From the NCBI GenBank assembly GCA_009731375.1, contig BJOX01000104.1, positions 313,313 through 377,312 on the forward strand: a stretch of DNA of 64,000 nucleotides, read 5' to 3'. Source of the DNA: Paulinella micropora (taxonomy: Eukaryota > Cercozoa > Imbricatea > Euglyphida). Below, in pieces: positions 1 to 12,200 of this stretch (its first letter is position 1; every line of letters starts with the position of its first letter). Made by a program: the position numbers and the translations under genes. The notes beneath the pieces were generated by a model, which searched no databases, was not told the DNA's origin, and saw only the letters and a program-made list of their open reading frames with translations.

Positions 1-54
<54 letters not shown>

Positions 55-275
55 AAGTAGTAGTAGTAGTAGAAGAAGAAGAAGAAGAAGAAGAAGAAGA
101 AGAAGAAGAAGAAGAAGAAGAAGAAGAAGAAGAACAAGAAGACCATGAACGAGAATAAGGACAAGACCAACGACAAGAACACGACGGCAATCCATTTCTT
201 CTTCTTCTTCTTCTTCTTCTTCTTCTTCTTCTTCTTCTCCTTCTCCTTCTTCTTCTTCTTCTTCTTCTTCTTCTT

Positions 276-306
<31 letters not shown>

Positions 307-413
307 AAGAAGAACATGAACGAGAACAAGGACAAGACCAACGACAAGAACACAACGACGACAATCCATTTCTTCTTTTTCTTCTTCTTCTTCTTCTTCT
401 TCTTCTTCTTCTT

Positions 414-445
<32 letters not shown>

Positions 446-592
446 GACAAGAACACCACGACAATAATCCAGGGGTTTTGCGCGGAAAATCGCATTTCTT
501 CTTCTTCTTCTTCTTCTTCTTCTTCTTCTTCTTCTTCTTCTTCTTCTTCTTCTTCTTCTTCTTCTTCTTCTTCTTCTTCTTCTTCTTCTTCT
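1..592. repeat. Trinucleotide arrays (TAG, AAG, TTC) with three copies of a ~60-bp segment
   Basis: (TAG)n and (AAG)n run into (TTC)n, broken by two near-identical segments (about 144-197 and 315-371) and a third, related one (about 444-497). The third keeps extra sequence that the first two lack. This resembles the partial-copy pattern seen beside exons elsewhere in the window. The array ends in an assembly gap. No gene is supported here. Confidence 0.85.
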
Positions 593-843
593 NNNNNNNN
601 NNNNNNNNNNNNNNNNNNNNNNNNNNNNNNNNNNNNNNNNNNNNNNNNNNNNNNNNNNNNNNNNNNNNNNNNNNNNNNNNNNNNNNNNNNNNNNNNNNNN
701 NNNNNNNNNNNNNNNNNNNNNNNNNNNNNNNNNNNNNNNNNNNNNNNNNNNNNNNNNNNNNNNNNNNNNNNNNNNNNNNNNNNNNNNNNNNNNNNNGGGG
801 GGGGGGGTTATTTGAATAAACATACATACATAATGCTACACAG

Positions 844-962
844 GATTCGCGTGGTCGAAGTCGAGACCCCGGTGCGAAAGCAAGCAAACCACACCAAGTA
901 CAACGCACAACACACACACACACACAAACCACAAGATCGATCTATCTATGTATCTATCTATG

Positions 963-1010
<48 letters not shown>

Positions 1011-1027
1011 CATCCATCCATCTATCC

Positions 1028-1073
<46 letters not shown>

Positions 1074-1187
1074 TCAGGTGTCGCTCAGGACACACATTCC
1101 GCTTTGTCTATCTATCTATCTATCTATCTGTCTATCTATCTATCTATCTATCTATCTATATATCTATCTATCTATCTATCCATCTAT

Positions 1188-1236
<49 letters not shown>

Positions 1237-1287
1237 CAGGTGTCACTCAGGACACACATTCCGCTTTGGCAAATGTGCTGACGATTA

Positions 1288-1322
<35 letters not shown>

Positions 1323-1347
1323 CATCTATCTATCCATCTATCTATCC

Positions 1348-1421
<74 letters not shown>

Positions 1422-1471
1422 ACAGGTGTCGATCAGGACACACATTCCGCTTTGGCAAATGTCACGACTGT

Positions 1472-1507
<36 letters not shown>

Positions 1508-1985
1508 NNNNNNNNNNNNNNNNNNNNNNNNNNNNNNNNNNNNNNNNNNNNNNNNNNNNNNNNNNNNNNNNNNNNNNNNNNNNNNNNNNNNNNNNNNNNN
1601 NNNNNNNNNNNNNNNNNNNNNNNNNNNNNNNNNNNNNNNNNNNNNNNNNNNNNNNNNNNNNNNNNNNNNNNNNNNNNNNNNNNNNNNNNNNNNNNNNNNN
1701 NNNNNNNNNNNNNNNNNNNNNNNNNNNNNNNNNNNNNNNNNNNNNNNNNNNNNNNNNNNNNNNNNNNNNNNNNNNNNNNNNNNNNNNNNNNNNNNNNNNN
1801 NNNNNNNNNNNCTTATGGAACGAGCCCTGGCCCCGCCTGGTACTAGGGAGCTTTGGTATCGCCTGTATCAGTCCCTTCCGTGCAAACATCACGGCTTAGC
1901 TGGGCATCGGGTTAATACTTTACCCACAGACTTCCTTGGTTGACGAAATCAGAAGCTCCTTTTTTCTGACATTAGTCGATATCTC

Positions 1986-2067
<82 letters not shown>

Positions 2068-2070
2068 ATC

Positions 2071-2105
<35 letters not shown>

Positions 2106-2262
2106 CCTGCCTGCCTACCTACCTACCTAACTATCTATCTACCTATCTATCTACCTCTATCCATCCATCCATCCATCCATCTATCCATCCATCCATCCAT
2201 CCATCTATCCATCCATCTATCTATCTATCTATCTATCTATCGATCCATCCATCCATCCATCC

Positions 2263-2308
<46 letters not shown>

Positions 2309-2354
2309 TCTATCTATCTATCTAGGTGTCTGCGAAGGCAAACTAGCCCCACGC

Positions 2355-2425
<71 letters not shown>

Positions 2426-2472
2426 CATCTATCTATCTATCCATCCATCCATCCATCCATCTATCTATCTAC

Positions 2473-2504
<32 letters not shown>

Positions 2505-2576
2505 TTATCTATGTAGGTGTCTGCGAAGGTAAACTAGCCCCACGCAAAGATGTACATGCCAAGGCATGGGAAAAGG

Positions 2577-2634
<58 letters not shown>

Positions 2635-2700
2635 CATCTATCCATCTATCTCTATCTATCCATCTATCTCTATCTATCTATCTATCTATCTATCCATCTT

Positions 2701-2778
<78 letters not shown>

Positions 2779-2990
2779 TGTGTGTATATATATATATATT
2801 TATATTTATATTTATATTTATATGTATATATATCAGTCCATCTATCTTGCATGTTCATACAATCTATCGCTTCATCAATCTATCTCTCCTTGTATCCCTG
2901 CAGGCCGTTCAGAAAGAGCTTGCCCCGATTGTATCCCAGGCCGTTCAGAAAGAGCTTGCCCCGATTCGTCATGCTGCTTACGAGCAGTAA
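844..2990 (+). CDS. 3' end of a four-or-more-exon gene; protein with a small Cys/His cluster
   Basis: Proposed exons are 844-897, 1426-1472, 2517-2575 and 2904-2990, with stop TAA at 2988. Each is bounded by AG and GT, and the intron phases (2, 2, 1, 0) match throughout, leaving an 81-residue C-terminal part in one frame. It reads [17 protein letters not shown], then the Cys/His motif [16 protein letters not shown], then [17 protein letters not shown], ending AVQKELAPI...AAYEQ. The C-x3-H...C-x2-C spacing suggests a small metal-binding module. I do not recognise the family, and the 5' exons are upstream of the window or in a gap. The last exon contains a 36-nt in-frame tandem duplication that also duplicates the acceptor (AG at 2902-2903 and 2938-2939), so either can be used. 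Exons 2 and 3 have partial copies upstream. The gap at 1508-1811 could hide another exon. Confidence 0.6.
930..1425 (+). repeat. (TATC)n array with two partial copies of exon 1426-1472
   Basis: The array is interrupted at about 1075-1109 and 1236-1285 by copies of the acceptor and 5' part of the next exon (GTGTCGCTCAGGACACACAT and a close variant). The first copy stops after about 34 nt, the second runs a little further and then diverges. Only the third occurrence (1426) continues to a donor. A CT-rich tract follows the true exon at 1473-1507. Confidence 0.85.
1983..2516 (+). repeat. (TATC)n/(CATC)n array with one partial copy of exon 2517-2575
   Basis: Tetranucleotide array in the intron. 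At about 2333-2355 it contains AG followed by the first 30 nt of the downstream exon (starting GTGTCTGCGAAGG), which then falls back into the array. The complete exon follows at 2517. Unique sequence at 1812-1980, just after the gap, holds no exon that I could connect. Confidence 0.85.
2576..2830 (+). repeat. (TATC)n, (CT)n, (TA)n and (TG)n compound microsatellite
   Basis: Compound simple repeat forming most of the last intron of the gene ending at 2990. Confidence 0.95.
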
Positions 2991-3407
2991 GCAGGCTAGC
3001 CAAGTTCCTAGCACATTCGGTTTAGTCGGTCATTTTGCTGTTTTCGGTCACTTAACCAACGCATCAATACCAGCGCGAAACCAGCGGATTTTTGCGACTG
3101 TACGAAAAATCAAATCCGCCGTTTTTTGTGATGGTTTTGCGGAATGGACAAGTGAGCGAACATGGGAAAACGACCGGAAAAACCGAGTATCATCCATCAA
3201 CCGCGACGCGCAAGTGGCTCTTGCCCTCAACTTTGCACATATTTTTCTCGTTTAATATTATCGATACGACCATGTTGAACATATGCCATGCGAAAGCTTC
3301 TGCCCTGAATAATAATAATAGTAATCATAATCATAATAATAATCATAATAATCATAATAATCATAATAATCATAATCATATTCATAATCATATTCATAAT
3401 CATATTC

Positions 3408-3481
<74 letters not shown>

Positions 3482-3485
3482 TAAT

Positions 3486-3717
3486 AGTGCTTCTCTGTCA
3501 ATGGCTGATGCAAATCTGCACATGCGCCTCCATCGTCTCACCCGTGAGGGGAGTACGAAGAATTTACGATAGGCTCTAATGACACCCCCGCAAGGGCAGT
3601 TCCAACACTTCCAGACGGACCGGTATGTTCAATGAAAACACTGGTGGCACCGACGGGAATCGAACTGGCGACGGGTCCCAGATGGTAGAACTTGACCACT
3701 GGGCTATCACGGTGTCC
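3486..3717 (-). mobile_element. tRNA-derived SINE, copy 1
   Basis: Read on the minus strand, the element opens with a tRNA-like head. It has an A-box TAGCCCAGTGG, a B-box AGTTCGATTCC and complementary acceptor-like ends (GACACCG / CGGTGCC). A shared ~165-bp body follows, ending AGAAGCACT and an (ATT)n tail. Eight copies occur in the window. The tRNA-like part has extra bases before the A-box and does not fold as a standard tRNA, so a tRNA gene call would be wrong. Confidence 0.85.
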
Positions 3718-3720
3718 ATA

Positions 3721-3786
<66 letters not shown>

Positions 3787-3787
<1 letters not shown>

Positions 3788-4063
3788 GTGCTTCTCTGTC
3801 AATGGCTGATGCAAATCTGCACATGCGCCTCCATNNNNNNNNNNNNNNNNNNNNNNNNNNNNNNNNNNNNNNNNNNNNNNNNNNNNNNNNNNNNNNNNNN
3901 NNNNNNNNNTCCAACACTTCCAGACGGGCCGGTATGTTCAATGAAAATACTGGTTTCCAGACGGACCGGTATGTTCAATGAAAATACTGGTGGCACCGAC
4001 GGGAATCAAACTGGCGACAGGGCCCAGATAGTAGAACTTGACCACTGGGCTATCACGGTGTCC
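3787..4063 (-). mobile_element. tRNA-derived SINE, copy 2 (gap inside)
   Basis: Same family as 3486-3717. It is interrupted by an assembly gap at 3835-3909 and carries an internal duplication of a segment containing CCAGACGGACCGGTATGTTC. (AAT)n lies on both sides. Confidence 0.85.
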
Positions 4064-4129
<66 letters not shown>

Positions 4130-4238
4130 GCTTTCAAAACATGTCTTCGACAAGGCCGTAAGCGCCATTATCGATTGAGGATCATGTGGTCAAAGTCGGA
4201 TTTTTTTTTTCGTTACTTGAGCGTCACCAGCTGTTTAT

Positions 4239-4337
4239 CACGTGCACACTTCAAGTGGCTCACGTGGACTGTGGGAGTCAACGTGCATGCTCCACGTGCA
4301 AGTTATCATCACGTGTTTATTCCACGTTCTTCACGTG
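4239..4337. promoter_or_regulatory. Cluster of five CACGTG palindromes
   Basis: CACGTG occurs at 4239, 4261, 4293, 4310 and 4332, with a further ACGTG near 4280. CACGTG is the core of E-box/G-box sites bound by bHLH and bZIP factors in eukaryotes. No gene start could be attached to the cluster, so a regulatory role is only a suggestion. Confidence 0.3.
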
Positions 4338-4363
4338 CCATCAACCGTCCTGTTTACTAGTTT

Positions 4364-4465
4364 TCATTACTTTGATCATTATTTTCGTCCTATTTTTTTT
4401 TCGACATGAGCGTGTCTGTATGTAGCATGCCTGTGCGTGTCTGCATATGTATGTTCCGAGCTTTG

Positions 4466-4520
<55 letters not shown>

Positions 4521-7195
4521 TGATTAACTCATAAATATATTTTCATCCTGATCCATTTAGTCAATTTACTCATCAATCTATCTTTTATCCTGATCCAGCT
4601 ACTTTTCGTTCTGATTTGCTTGTATATACATAATTTTGCTCCATCTGCCGTTCATCCCCGAAATATCTTGACCCTTCTTTTTTTAGTTGCGGTTTGGTTT
4701 TCGAACTTAGAATATTAGTGCTTTGATTCACAGCATGCTTACCACTGGTAAGGGTGAGTGGGAAAGTATTGATTCAGTGCAATCTCTAAGAATGCAAACT
4801 AGAACTAGTTCGATTGATCTGCTATATTCGTCCGTAAAATCAACACAATTTTCGCGAAATGTTACCGTTCAATTACAGTAATTTGATTTCTGGTTGCTAT
4901 TTTGAATTCGATGGTTGACTTTGACACTTGAATGTCCTTGGCTGTATGGTACATACCAGGTAGTGGCATCAAATTGCCTCACGAGCACAGCTCAAGCCTG
5001 CCTCACAGCCCTTGCCCTTGCCCTAAGCCAAGCCTTTCACCTATCAGACTGAGCACTTTAACGACCGGCCAAAACCATTACCGTCACTGTGAAGGCAGCA
5101 CTAATTTTTTTTTTTTTTTTGACTGTTTTTGCGGGGTCGAGATTGGTAAAAGTCATGGCTAGAGAGGGTTTTGTGTGTGTGTATGTGTGTTTCTCATGCA
5201 TACTTTCACGTCCCGTGGCCTTGCACAGTCTTTCCAAACTTTGTGTCCATGCTGTCTGCAAAATGGTGTGTTGTGAACTTATCTGTAGCATGTGTTGTTC
5301 TTTTTGGCAAAAAGCCCTTGTTTGCACCTGTCTTTTATCGCTCATATATGTTGTGTGTGCTTTTCTGGGAATGTAATGTGCTGAATCTATTCCTATTCAT
5401 TATGCCGGCCCACCCGGTATATAAGGGCAATACTTACCGTTCCGGTCTGTCGGTTATCCAGGTTGGTCTGGAGGCTACGGAGTCCCTACTTTAGGTAGTC
5501 CTCAGTCTTCATATCGTTAGGACAGTTACTAATATCGGTTATTAAATGTCGTACTATTGTAACAATCTGGAGTCGCTAATAAAATCAACTGAGTATGGAA
5601 ATTTTCTTCAGATTTTGGGAAGTTTTCTAAGCAAACACGGGTGTCGAGCCTATTATTAATATTAATACAAAATTTACGGAAAAAGGTGGTTGATGTCTGT
5701 GACTTCAGTGGCATACAGAAAAGCTATGACATACTGGTTTTCACATATCGCTTCAGCAACCCTTGATTTATCAAATTTATTATGTGTAGCGTAGGATAGC
5801 ATTTTACGATTGATATTATTAATAAGTTCATGTGTTACGATGTTCAAAAGTTTTGATAGTATGCAGTGCAATGTTATTAATCATAGTATGTGAAGTAAAA
5901 AAAAAAATTGATTGGTGCCCGTGTGAAAGTTTTCAGTCAGTCACCTTTCATATTTAAATCACTTTCAGCTAAGCTATATATTAATATGACATCATGAGTC
6001 CTGGTTTTCACAGATCGCTTCGAATCGAATCAACAACACCTGACTTCAAGTTATTAAATTATTAATCGAGTGTCTGTTGCGTAGTTACGGTAGTATCATA
6101 TATAGCAATCAAGTTTACACTGAATTGGTATTAAATATTGATGTTTTTATTGCGGAAGTTGAAAACTATTAATAGATTCTTACATGTGGATTGTATTATA
6201 TCCACAAATGTGGATGTGAAGTTGCCAAAGTAAGGCCCGGGTTAATATTGTATTACCGTAGTCACTGTAATCCATTATTAATAATATTAATATTATTAAT
6301 AATATAATATCAATAAATAAGCACACGCCAGTCTGACTCAGCAGTATTAATATTTTTTTTTATTATTTTTTCAAAGTCTGTCTCAGTCACTATCAAAGAA
6401 ATGTATTTACGTTATTCTATATGACAATTCTTCAAAGTTTTCCTAGCCACTAGCCGATCAATATTAATAATTTCGTTTTCCCACTCATCACTCTCGACAA
6501 GTGATAAGTGCTGTTGCTCGGAAAGAGAGATGGCGTGAAATTATTAATATTCAAAGTATTAATATATAGTCTCGTGGGAGAAAAAAAAAAAAAGGGGGGG
6601 GGGGAAAAACGGAGGATTTCACGGTTTTTGCATGTCGCAAAAGTGAAATCATTGCAAGTATTGAAGTGAGTAAATAAACTTGATATTGACATAACTGTAC
6701 TAAGAACTGCTGTTGATGTTCATAATAATAGCGCAGAGTGGCAAGTTTTATTAAGGATAGAGTGATTGCGTTATACATACTATTAATAGTATATTATATA
6801 TATATATGTATACATAAGGGAAGTATTAAGCGCTAGGTCCATCCAAGATCCTACAAGTTCGCTTTAATAAATAAATGACTTCAGTACAACGACTAATACT
6901 AACGCTGTTTTGATACTAGTCACCTCATGAGAATAAATAACGTCTAGTTTGAAACGCGAACCTGCCCCAAGACGAGCTTAGTCAGGGAAAGGAAGAATTT
7001 TAGGGTATACTTGGCGCAAAATGCGCCCTCAAAAGCTCCCCGCGCCTCTAAAAGCTGTGAAACAAAAGGCAAAGACTGCTCTTGTGTCCATCCAAAGCTT
7101 GTCTCTCGGCTCGCTGTGAAAACTGAGGTGCGGTGTCAGCTTGAGTCGAGGCTGCGGCTGCGCGCAGAAGCACTATGGCTCTTCTGCGTTGGCTA
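4364..7195. other. AT-rich stretch without a recognisable gene
   Basis: Contains an (ATT)n run (4469-4519), AT-rich blocks with many ATTAAT motifs (5600-6560) and short ORFs without family features. 4821-4870 matches, inverted, the core of the MITEs at 10.0 and 17.8 kb. I see no coding exon with supported splice sites. Confidence 0.6.
4821..4870 (-). mobile_element. Diverged internal fragment of the TA-flanked MITE family
   Basis: On the minus strand the block AACGGTAACATTTCGCGAAA and the following GGACGAATATAGC match the interior of the MITEs at 10033-10306 and 17791-18065. The terminal repeats are missing. Confidence 0.6.
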
Positions 7196-7359
7196 GATTA
7201 CGTCGTCGTCAGGAGCGCGAGCTCCAGACGACTCCATAGAAGCTGCTTAGGTTTGGTTATCTGAACCTGGTGCAAACAAGTAAACTCCGAAGCTTGTGCA
7301 AATAAATAAAATCGAAGCCTGTCCGAAGCTTGTGCAATAGATGCGACCGAAGCTTCTGC

Positions 7360-7610
7360 CTAGAAGCCGAGGGTGGCGTCCTGGCTGCGGAGTTCCTTCC
7401 TGTAATACCAGCAATCGGCAACGTGAGCCACCGTTGAGAGCATTGTACATCCAATCTCAACACACATGCAAGGTCACCGGCAGACCTGTGTTCGGACTCT
7501 GCCAGGGCCGCGAGAGAAGCCACGCCAAGCCCCACGACAGTGGCGCAGGTAAGCAGTGAGTGGCCTGATGCTGGCGACGCAGGAGCCTGGCCGATGGAGT
7601 CGCAAATGGT
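7360..7610 (-). CDS. Last two exons of paralogue 1 (hypothetical protein)
   Basis: Proposed exons are 7610-7486 (acceptor TTACAG, donor CACAG/GTCTGC) and 7399-7360, ending in TAG. They encode CDSIGQAPASPASGHSLL, then TCATVVGLGVASLAALAES, then EHRKELRSQDATLGF. Nearly all differences from paralogue 2 inside the long exon fall at third codon positions of this frame, and exon length (125 nt) and phase are identical, so the frame has been under selection. A hydrophobic Gly/Ala stretch (VVGLGVASLAALA) could be a membrane helix. Family unknown. Upstream exons probably include one ending near 7741 (GCGCGG/GTAACA), but its frame differs between the paralogues and I leave it out. Confidence 0.55.
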
Positions 7611-8928
7611 CTGTAACATACAATAGAAAGGGTCAGCTGGGACGTCCATGGCAGCCAACGCAGGTTTTGCGAAAGAAAGTTATGCGAACGCAAACGCTGT
7701 GCAACAACACAGAGAAACTCGCAAAAGGCTCTCCTGTTACCCGCGCAACGTCGAAGATAATCCCGTGCATTTTGGCGTGTAGTTGGGAGTGGCCTGAGCA
7801 CATAATGAAAAGTAAAGTGAGTTTGCTTGCCATGAAAAGGAAGCAGGAAAAAAAAAAAGAAAGAAAAGAAAGAAAGAAAGAAAGAAAAAGAAAAAGAAAG
7901 AAAAGAAAGAAAAAGCAAGGAAGAAGGAATAAAACGGGATGTGTTCACAGGATGATGGGATTCAACGGCATGTGTTTGCTCAAATAGGAGTTCCCGTCTT
8001 CCAGGTCAAGGGAAGTATGCATCAATCGCAAGGGGAACTAATTTTGGGCTGGTTGCCAGCCTGGGACACGGTGACTCCTGGGACACGGAGTTATGGTTAG
8101 GGTTGAAGTGCGTTTTTGGGTGATGCGTTCAAAGAGTTTTGGAAAGCAAGAGAAAATGCCACAGGCCAACTGAGCTTTTCTCAAGGGAGCAACGCAAACA
8201 GAGGCACTTGGCGCATTGTTCGCACTTTGAAAAGTGAGAGAAAAACACAAACAAGCCGCGCCCAAAATGCATCCATCTCATCAGTATGGCCCGATCAGGG
8301 CATAAATGGCAACTCAGCTGTGAAGTGACCGCTGAAAAAGCGAAAAATGCCAAAATGCCCCCGCAATGTTTCGAGGATGGGGCACGTGGGTGACATGACA
8401 GTCACACTCAAAATGCAATGATGGAACGTCAAAAAACAATGTGACTGCAAAAGCAGGCGCTATTCTTTCCTGGAACAGACCTTCACAAAAGCAGAACAGA
8501 ACAGAAATGCAAAAGTGCGCAGATGTAGATGAGGGTGCGCTCCAAAGGAGCGTGCTAGGGAGCGGTTTTTGTGGGGGTGGGCAGCTGTGCGCTGGTACTT
8601 GCGCTCACCGTGTGGAAGAACGACTGAGAGTTGTGTGGTGTGGCTGTGTGAGCATCCAGCACTTGCGGCATCGTCTTCCATGCCGTGGCAACAAGTTTCA
8701 CACTACTGCCTTGTTGTGCCCAGACCACTCCCGATTCTACTCTCGTACGACAAAATGCTATTTGAAGTTGTGCGGGTAACAGACACGCCGATTTGAGATT
8801 TGAATTATTGCTGCTCTGTGGCAGTGGCACAGCCTTTGCATTTGCACAGCTTTTTTGCATTTCCACAGCTTGTTTGCGTTCGTTGCTGCCAAGGACGTCT
8901 GAGCTGACCCTATCTGTTTTGTTTACAG

Positions 8929-9160
8929 AACGTTTGCGACGCCATCGGCCAGGCTCCTGCCTCGCCAGCATCAGTCCAGTCATTGCTCACCTGCGCCACC
9001 GTCGTGGGGCTTGGCGTGGCTTCTCTTGCGGCCCTGGCAGAGTCCGAGCACAGGTCTGCCCTTGACCTTGGTGTCCAATTCAGATCCGCAGTGTTCAACG
9101 GTGGCTCACTTCACTTTGCCTGTTGCTGGTTCTTGCAGGAGGGAACTCCGCAGTCACTAG
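8929..9160 (+). CDS. Last two exons of paralogue 2 (hypothetical protein)
   Basis: Proposed exons are 8929-9053 and 9139-9160, with stop TAG at 9158. The protein end reads CDAIGQAPASPASVQSLL, TCATVVGLGVASLAALAES, EHRRELRSH. It is the divergent partner of the gene at 7360-7610. The second exon is shorter here: it stops at a TAG where paralogue 1 reads on for eight more residues. The acceptors (GTTTACAG, TTCTTGCAG) are better than those of paralogue 1. Function unknown. Confidence 0.55.
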
Positions 9161-9270
9161 ACACAGCTTGAAGTGGATTCCACAAGCTTTAGATAAACCA
9201 ACCCTATACACAGTCACCTCTTCTGTGGAGTCGTCTCGAGTTCACCGCGCTCCTGACGACGCGAACGACC

Positions 9271-12200
9271 AACGCAGCCTCGGCTTCAGCTGAAAGCACA
9301 CCTTTTTGACAGCGGGCCGAGAGACTTGATGGACACGAGACTTTTATTTTGCGTGTTCGTTACCTCGGTCGATCGATCTATCAGACAATCAGACACAAGC
9401 TGAATCGTTTGCGGTGGGGAGCATTTGAGGGCGCATTTCGCGCCGGATGAACTTAGAAGCCCCCCCACCCTAATCAATTTGGGCGCAATTTCGCATGAAA
9501 ATGCATACATATCACACTGGGCGGGGTTGCGGGACCTCAAGTGCCCTTGCTTATCTCTTTGCTTTTTTTTGTCGGTTATAATCAAAATATATTATTTAAT
9601 GTAAGCCGGGGTATTTATCCTTCCAATTCCACAGCACTCTGATAATAACCTAATCTTCCTCCTCTACAAAGAGAGGAAACCAGTAAACCTAGAGCTCGGT
9701 TCGAACTGATGATGAATGGCCTCATGAAACATAAAGTTATTTATTTATTTATCCTATTAGCGTCTTTCCTATTTTAAATAAAATTATTTTCATTACTCTG
9801 ATTTGTATGCTGTCGGCGCCCGCTCAGGCGTTTTGTTTTTAGTTTAAAATAGTTACCGTAGAACCGTAATCTCTTCCACTTTCTTAATTTTTTTCCAACG
9901 CTTCATTCCTATTCCCTCTTTGTCTCTCTTTCATTGTGACTCTGTATAGTCACATTTTGTTTCACTTTCATTCGGAGGCTCATAACTTCGTCTTCCCACT
10001 CACTCCTACGAGTGGCAAGTTTATTATTAATATTGCTGTTGACATTCAAGACAACAACAAAAATTAGTTTTTCATTTTTGTGTCAGATTTTCATTTTTGT
10101 GACAGTTTTTCATTTTTGTGACAAAAATTCAAATTTTCAAATTTAACGGTAACATTTCGCGAAAATTTACGATATTTTGCGGACGAATATAGCTGTTAAT
10201 TTGAAAAATTCAAATTTTCACCCAAAATCACAATTCCAACCAAAACTGAAATTCCAACCAAAACAGAAAAATCAATTTTTTTTGTTGTCTTGAATGTCAA
10301 CAGCAATAAAAGGGTGATTGCGGAAAAAAAAAAAAAAACTACTTTACTTTAAAATATTAATATTAATATTAATACAAGTTCAACACACAAATGATTAAAA
10401 TTCTAAGTGGTGAAAAAAAAAAAACACTAAGTTCAACACACAAATGATTAAAATTCTAAGTGGTGAAAAAAAAACACTTCCATTCTATTAATATCTCTTC
10501 TGCTTCAAGTTCCCACTCAGGCTCTACGAGTGGCAAGTATTTTTTTAATAATTTAATATTAATAAAACAGAGTAAAAAAACCTTCAGCTGGAATCGTTGT
10601 GCATGGACCTAGTGATTCTAGTATTACGTGTATTCGTTTTATTGAATAATTGCCGCGTGATTCAAAGCCCCGTCACAGTGATTAGTGGGCAACCAAAGCA
10701 AAGTGAGCTTAGGAAGTAAGCTAGGTGATGGGATTAGAGTAAATTTTTTATAATTCAAGTCGAGTCAAAATCTAATAATTCACAGACTTTCCATGTGAGT
10801 TTGTATACAACTCTTCAAGTTCAACTTGCAGTGGCAGAACTTGTGACATATGTACAACACTTGAACTCTTAATAAAGAACACTATGGCTGAATTAGTCCT
10901 GACTCGATAGAGCGGCAGGTGAAATACCAGCCAGTAAATAGCAGAGCGGTCACTTCGTTTGTTTACGCCTACGGTAATTTCGTACTAGTTGCAGACTTGG
11001 GTGCAACTTACCAGAGGCTGAGTGTGAATAGTAGATCAAGTTGTGAGTCTCCAGTTGTCAACTTTCAAAGTTTTTGCCAAGTTTCAAGTCGAACAGTCAA
11101 TAAACTGATACCTGGCCGTCAGCCGGGTTAATTAACTTGACTTGAAACCCAACGTGACTCGATTCTGGAAGGCTAGTCCGCCCCGCGAGGCCGCTAGGAA
11201 TGCGACTGGATGGATGTAAAACGTGACTTGAAGCAGTCCTAGCCAAACATTGTCACCTTTTTTCTGCTCACTCTAATCATATGTCGATGACATGTGAATA
11301 AATCGGGTGGAAGATAGGCTTTTGCAGCCTAAGTTTTATGGTATGCAGTACTTTGTCGCCGGCCCCGGGCCGGCGGCCGGCCCGCACAATACATAGTGGC
11401 ATTGAGTGTCGTCACGAGTCATGCTTGTCGTTACTTGACTCTTATGCCGGCGGAAGTTGGTCTGCTCATCTACCGTTGACGCAGGCTCGGGTACGACTAA
11501 GCAGTGTCAGAGTAGCTGTTCCGGTTACCATGATCTGAAATGGTTGGGCGCGGCCGGGCCAGGACAACTTGAAAACCGCGAAAATCATCATCATGATGGC
11601 ATGTGATCGGGGAATTTCTTTGCATTTCAAGTTCCAGTCAAGATGGTGTCAAAAAAGTTGGGAAACAAGCTTTTGTTTCTTAAGGGATCTTGCCACCCAC
11701 ATATTATACAACAGTAAGGTTTTCAAAGATAGCTTCCTGCCGACATATAAAATAAACCCGTAACTAAGAAATATAGTTAAAACCACATTGAACAACTTTT
11801 TTTAGTCGAATTTGTTCGAGTCAAAGGCCCCGAAAAAAAACGGAGGAAACTACTCCTCCTAAACTACTGTATCTTTTTCCAAATCGACTTCGGATTCTGA
11901 AAGCTCATTCAACTTAGTACTTGATATGGGTTCCGACAAAACTACGGCGAATTATAGACCTTTGCCCGTCAACTTTTTTTCAATCTGAATAAACGTGACA
12001 CAAAATTTTAAATTTGAATTTCAAATTTAAATTTAATTTTTTTTTCGATGTTTGGCTTGAAGGAACCCGATCGCATCGTGATCCTAACAAAAAAAAAACA
12101 GATCACAAAAACTTCAGGTTGAAAACATATGTAGTTAGCTGCCCATCAAAAGTCTAATAAATGACCGTTTAGTTTTCACTTTATTTCAATGTACTATTTA

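Larger units (their letters stand above)
7197..9270. repeat. Inverted duplication, arms 7197-7830 and 8690-9270
   Basis: The reverse complement of 7197-7830 aligns through most of its length with 8690-9270. Both arms share coding exons, intron ends (branch-like CTGAC followed by a pyrimidine tract and ACAG) and a flank block CTGACGACG. The 860-bp spacer contains an A/G-rich run at 7848-7915 and no clear gene. Arms are diverged, so this is an old duplication and not an assembly fold-back. Confidence 0.75.

Noticed and set aside
948-1943. Long Ser-Ile-Tyr-Leu, Tyr-Ile-His-Thr, Met-Tyr-Val-Cys and similar ORFs here and across the window
   Set aside because: A 4-bp repeat has a 12-nt coding period and often no stop, so (TATC)n, (CATA)n, (TATG)n and (AACAT)n produce long meaningless frames. 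The same holds for Glu/Lys, Ser/Leu, Thr, Asn and Phe runs.
1812-1945. Open stretch after the gap ([17 protein letters not shown])
   Set aside because: Phases of the flanking exons already match without it, and no clean acceptor is visible because the gap hides its start.
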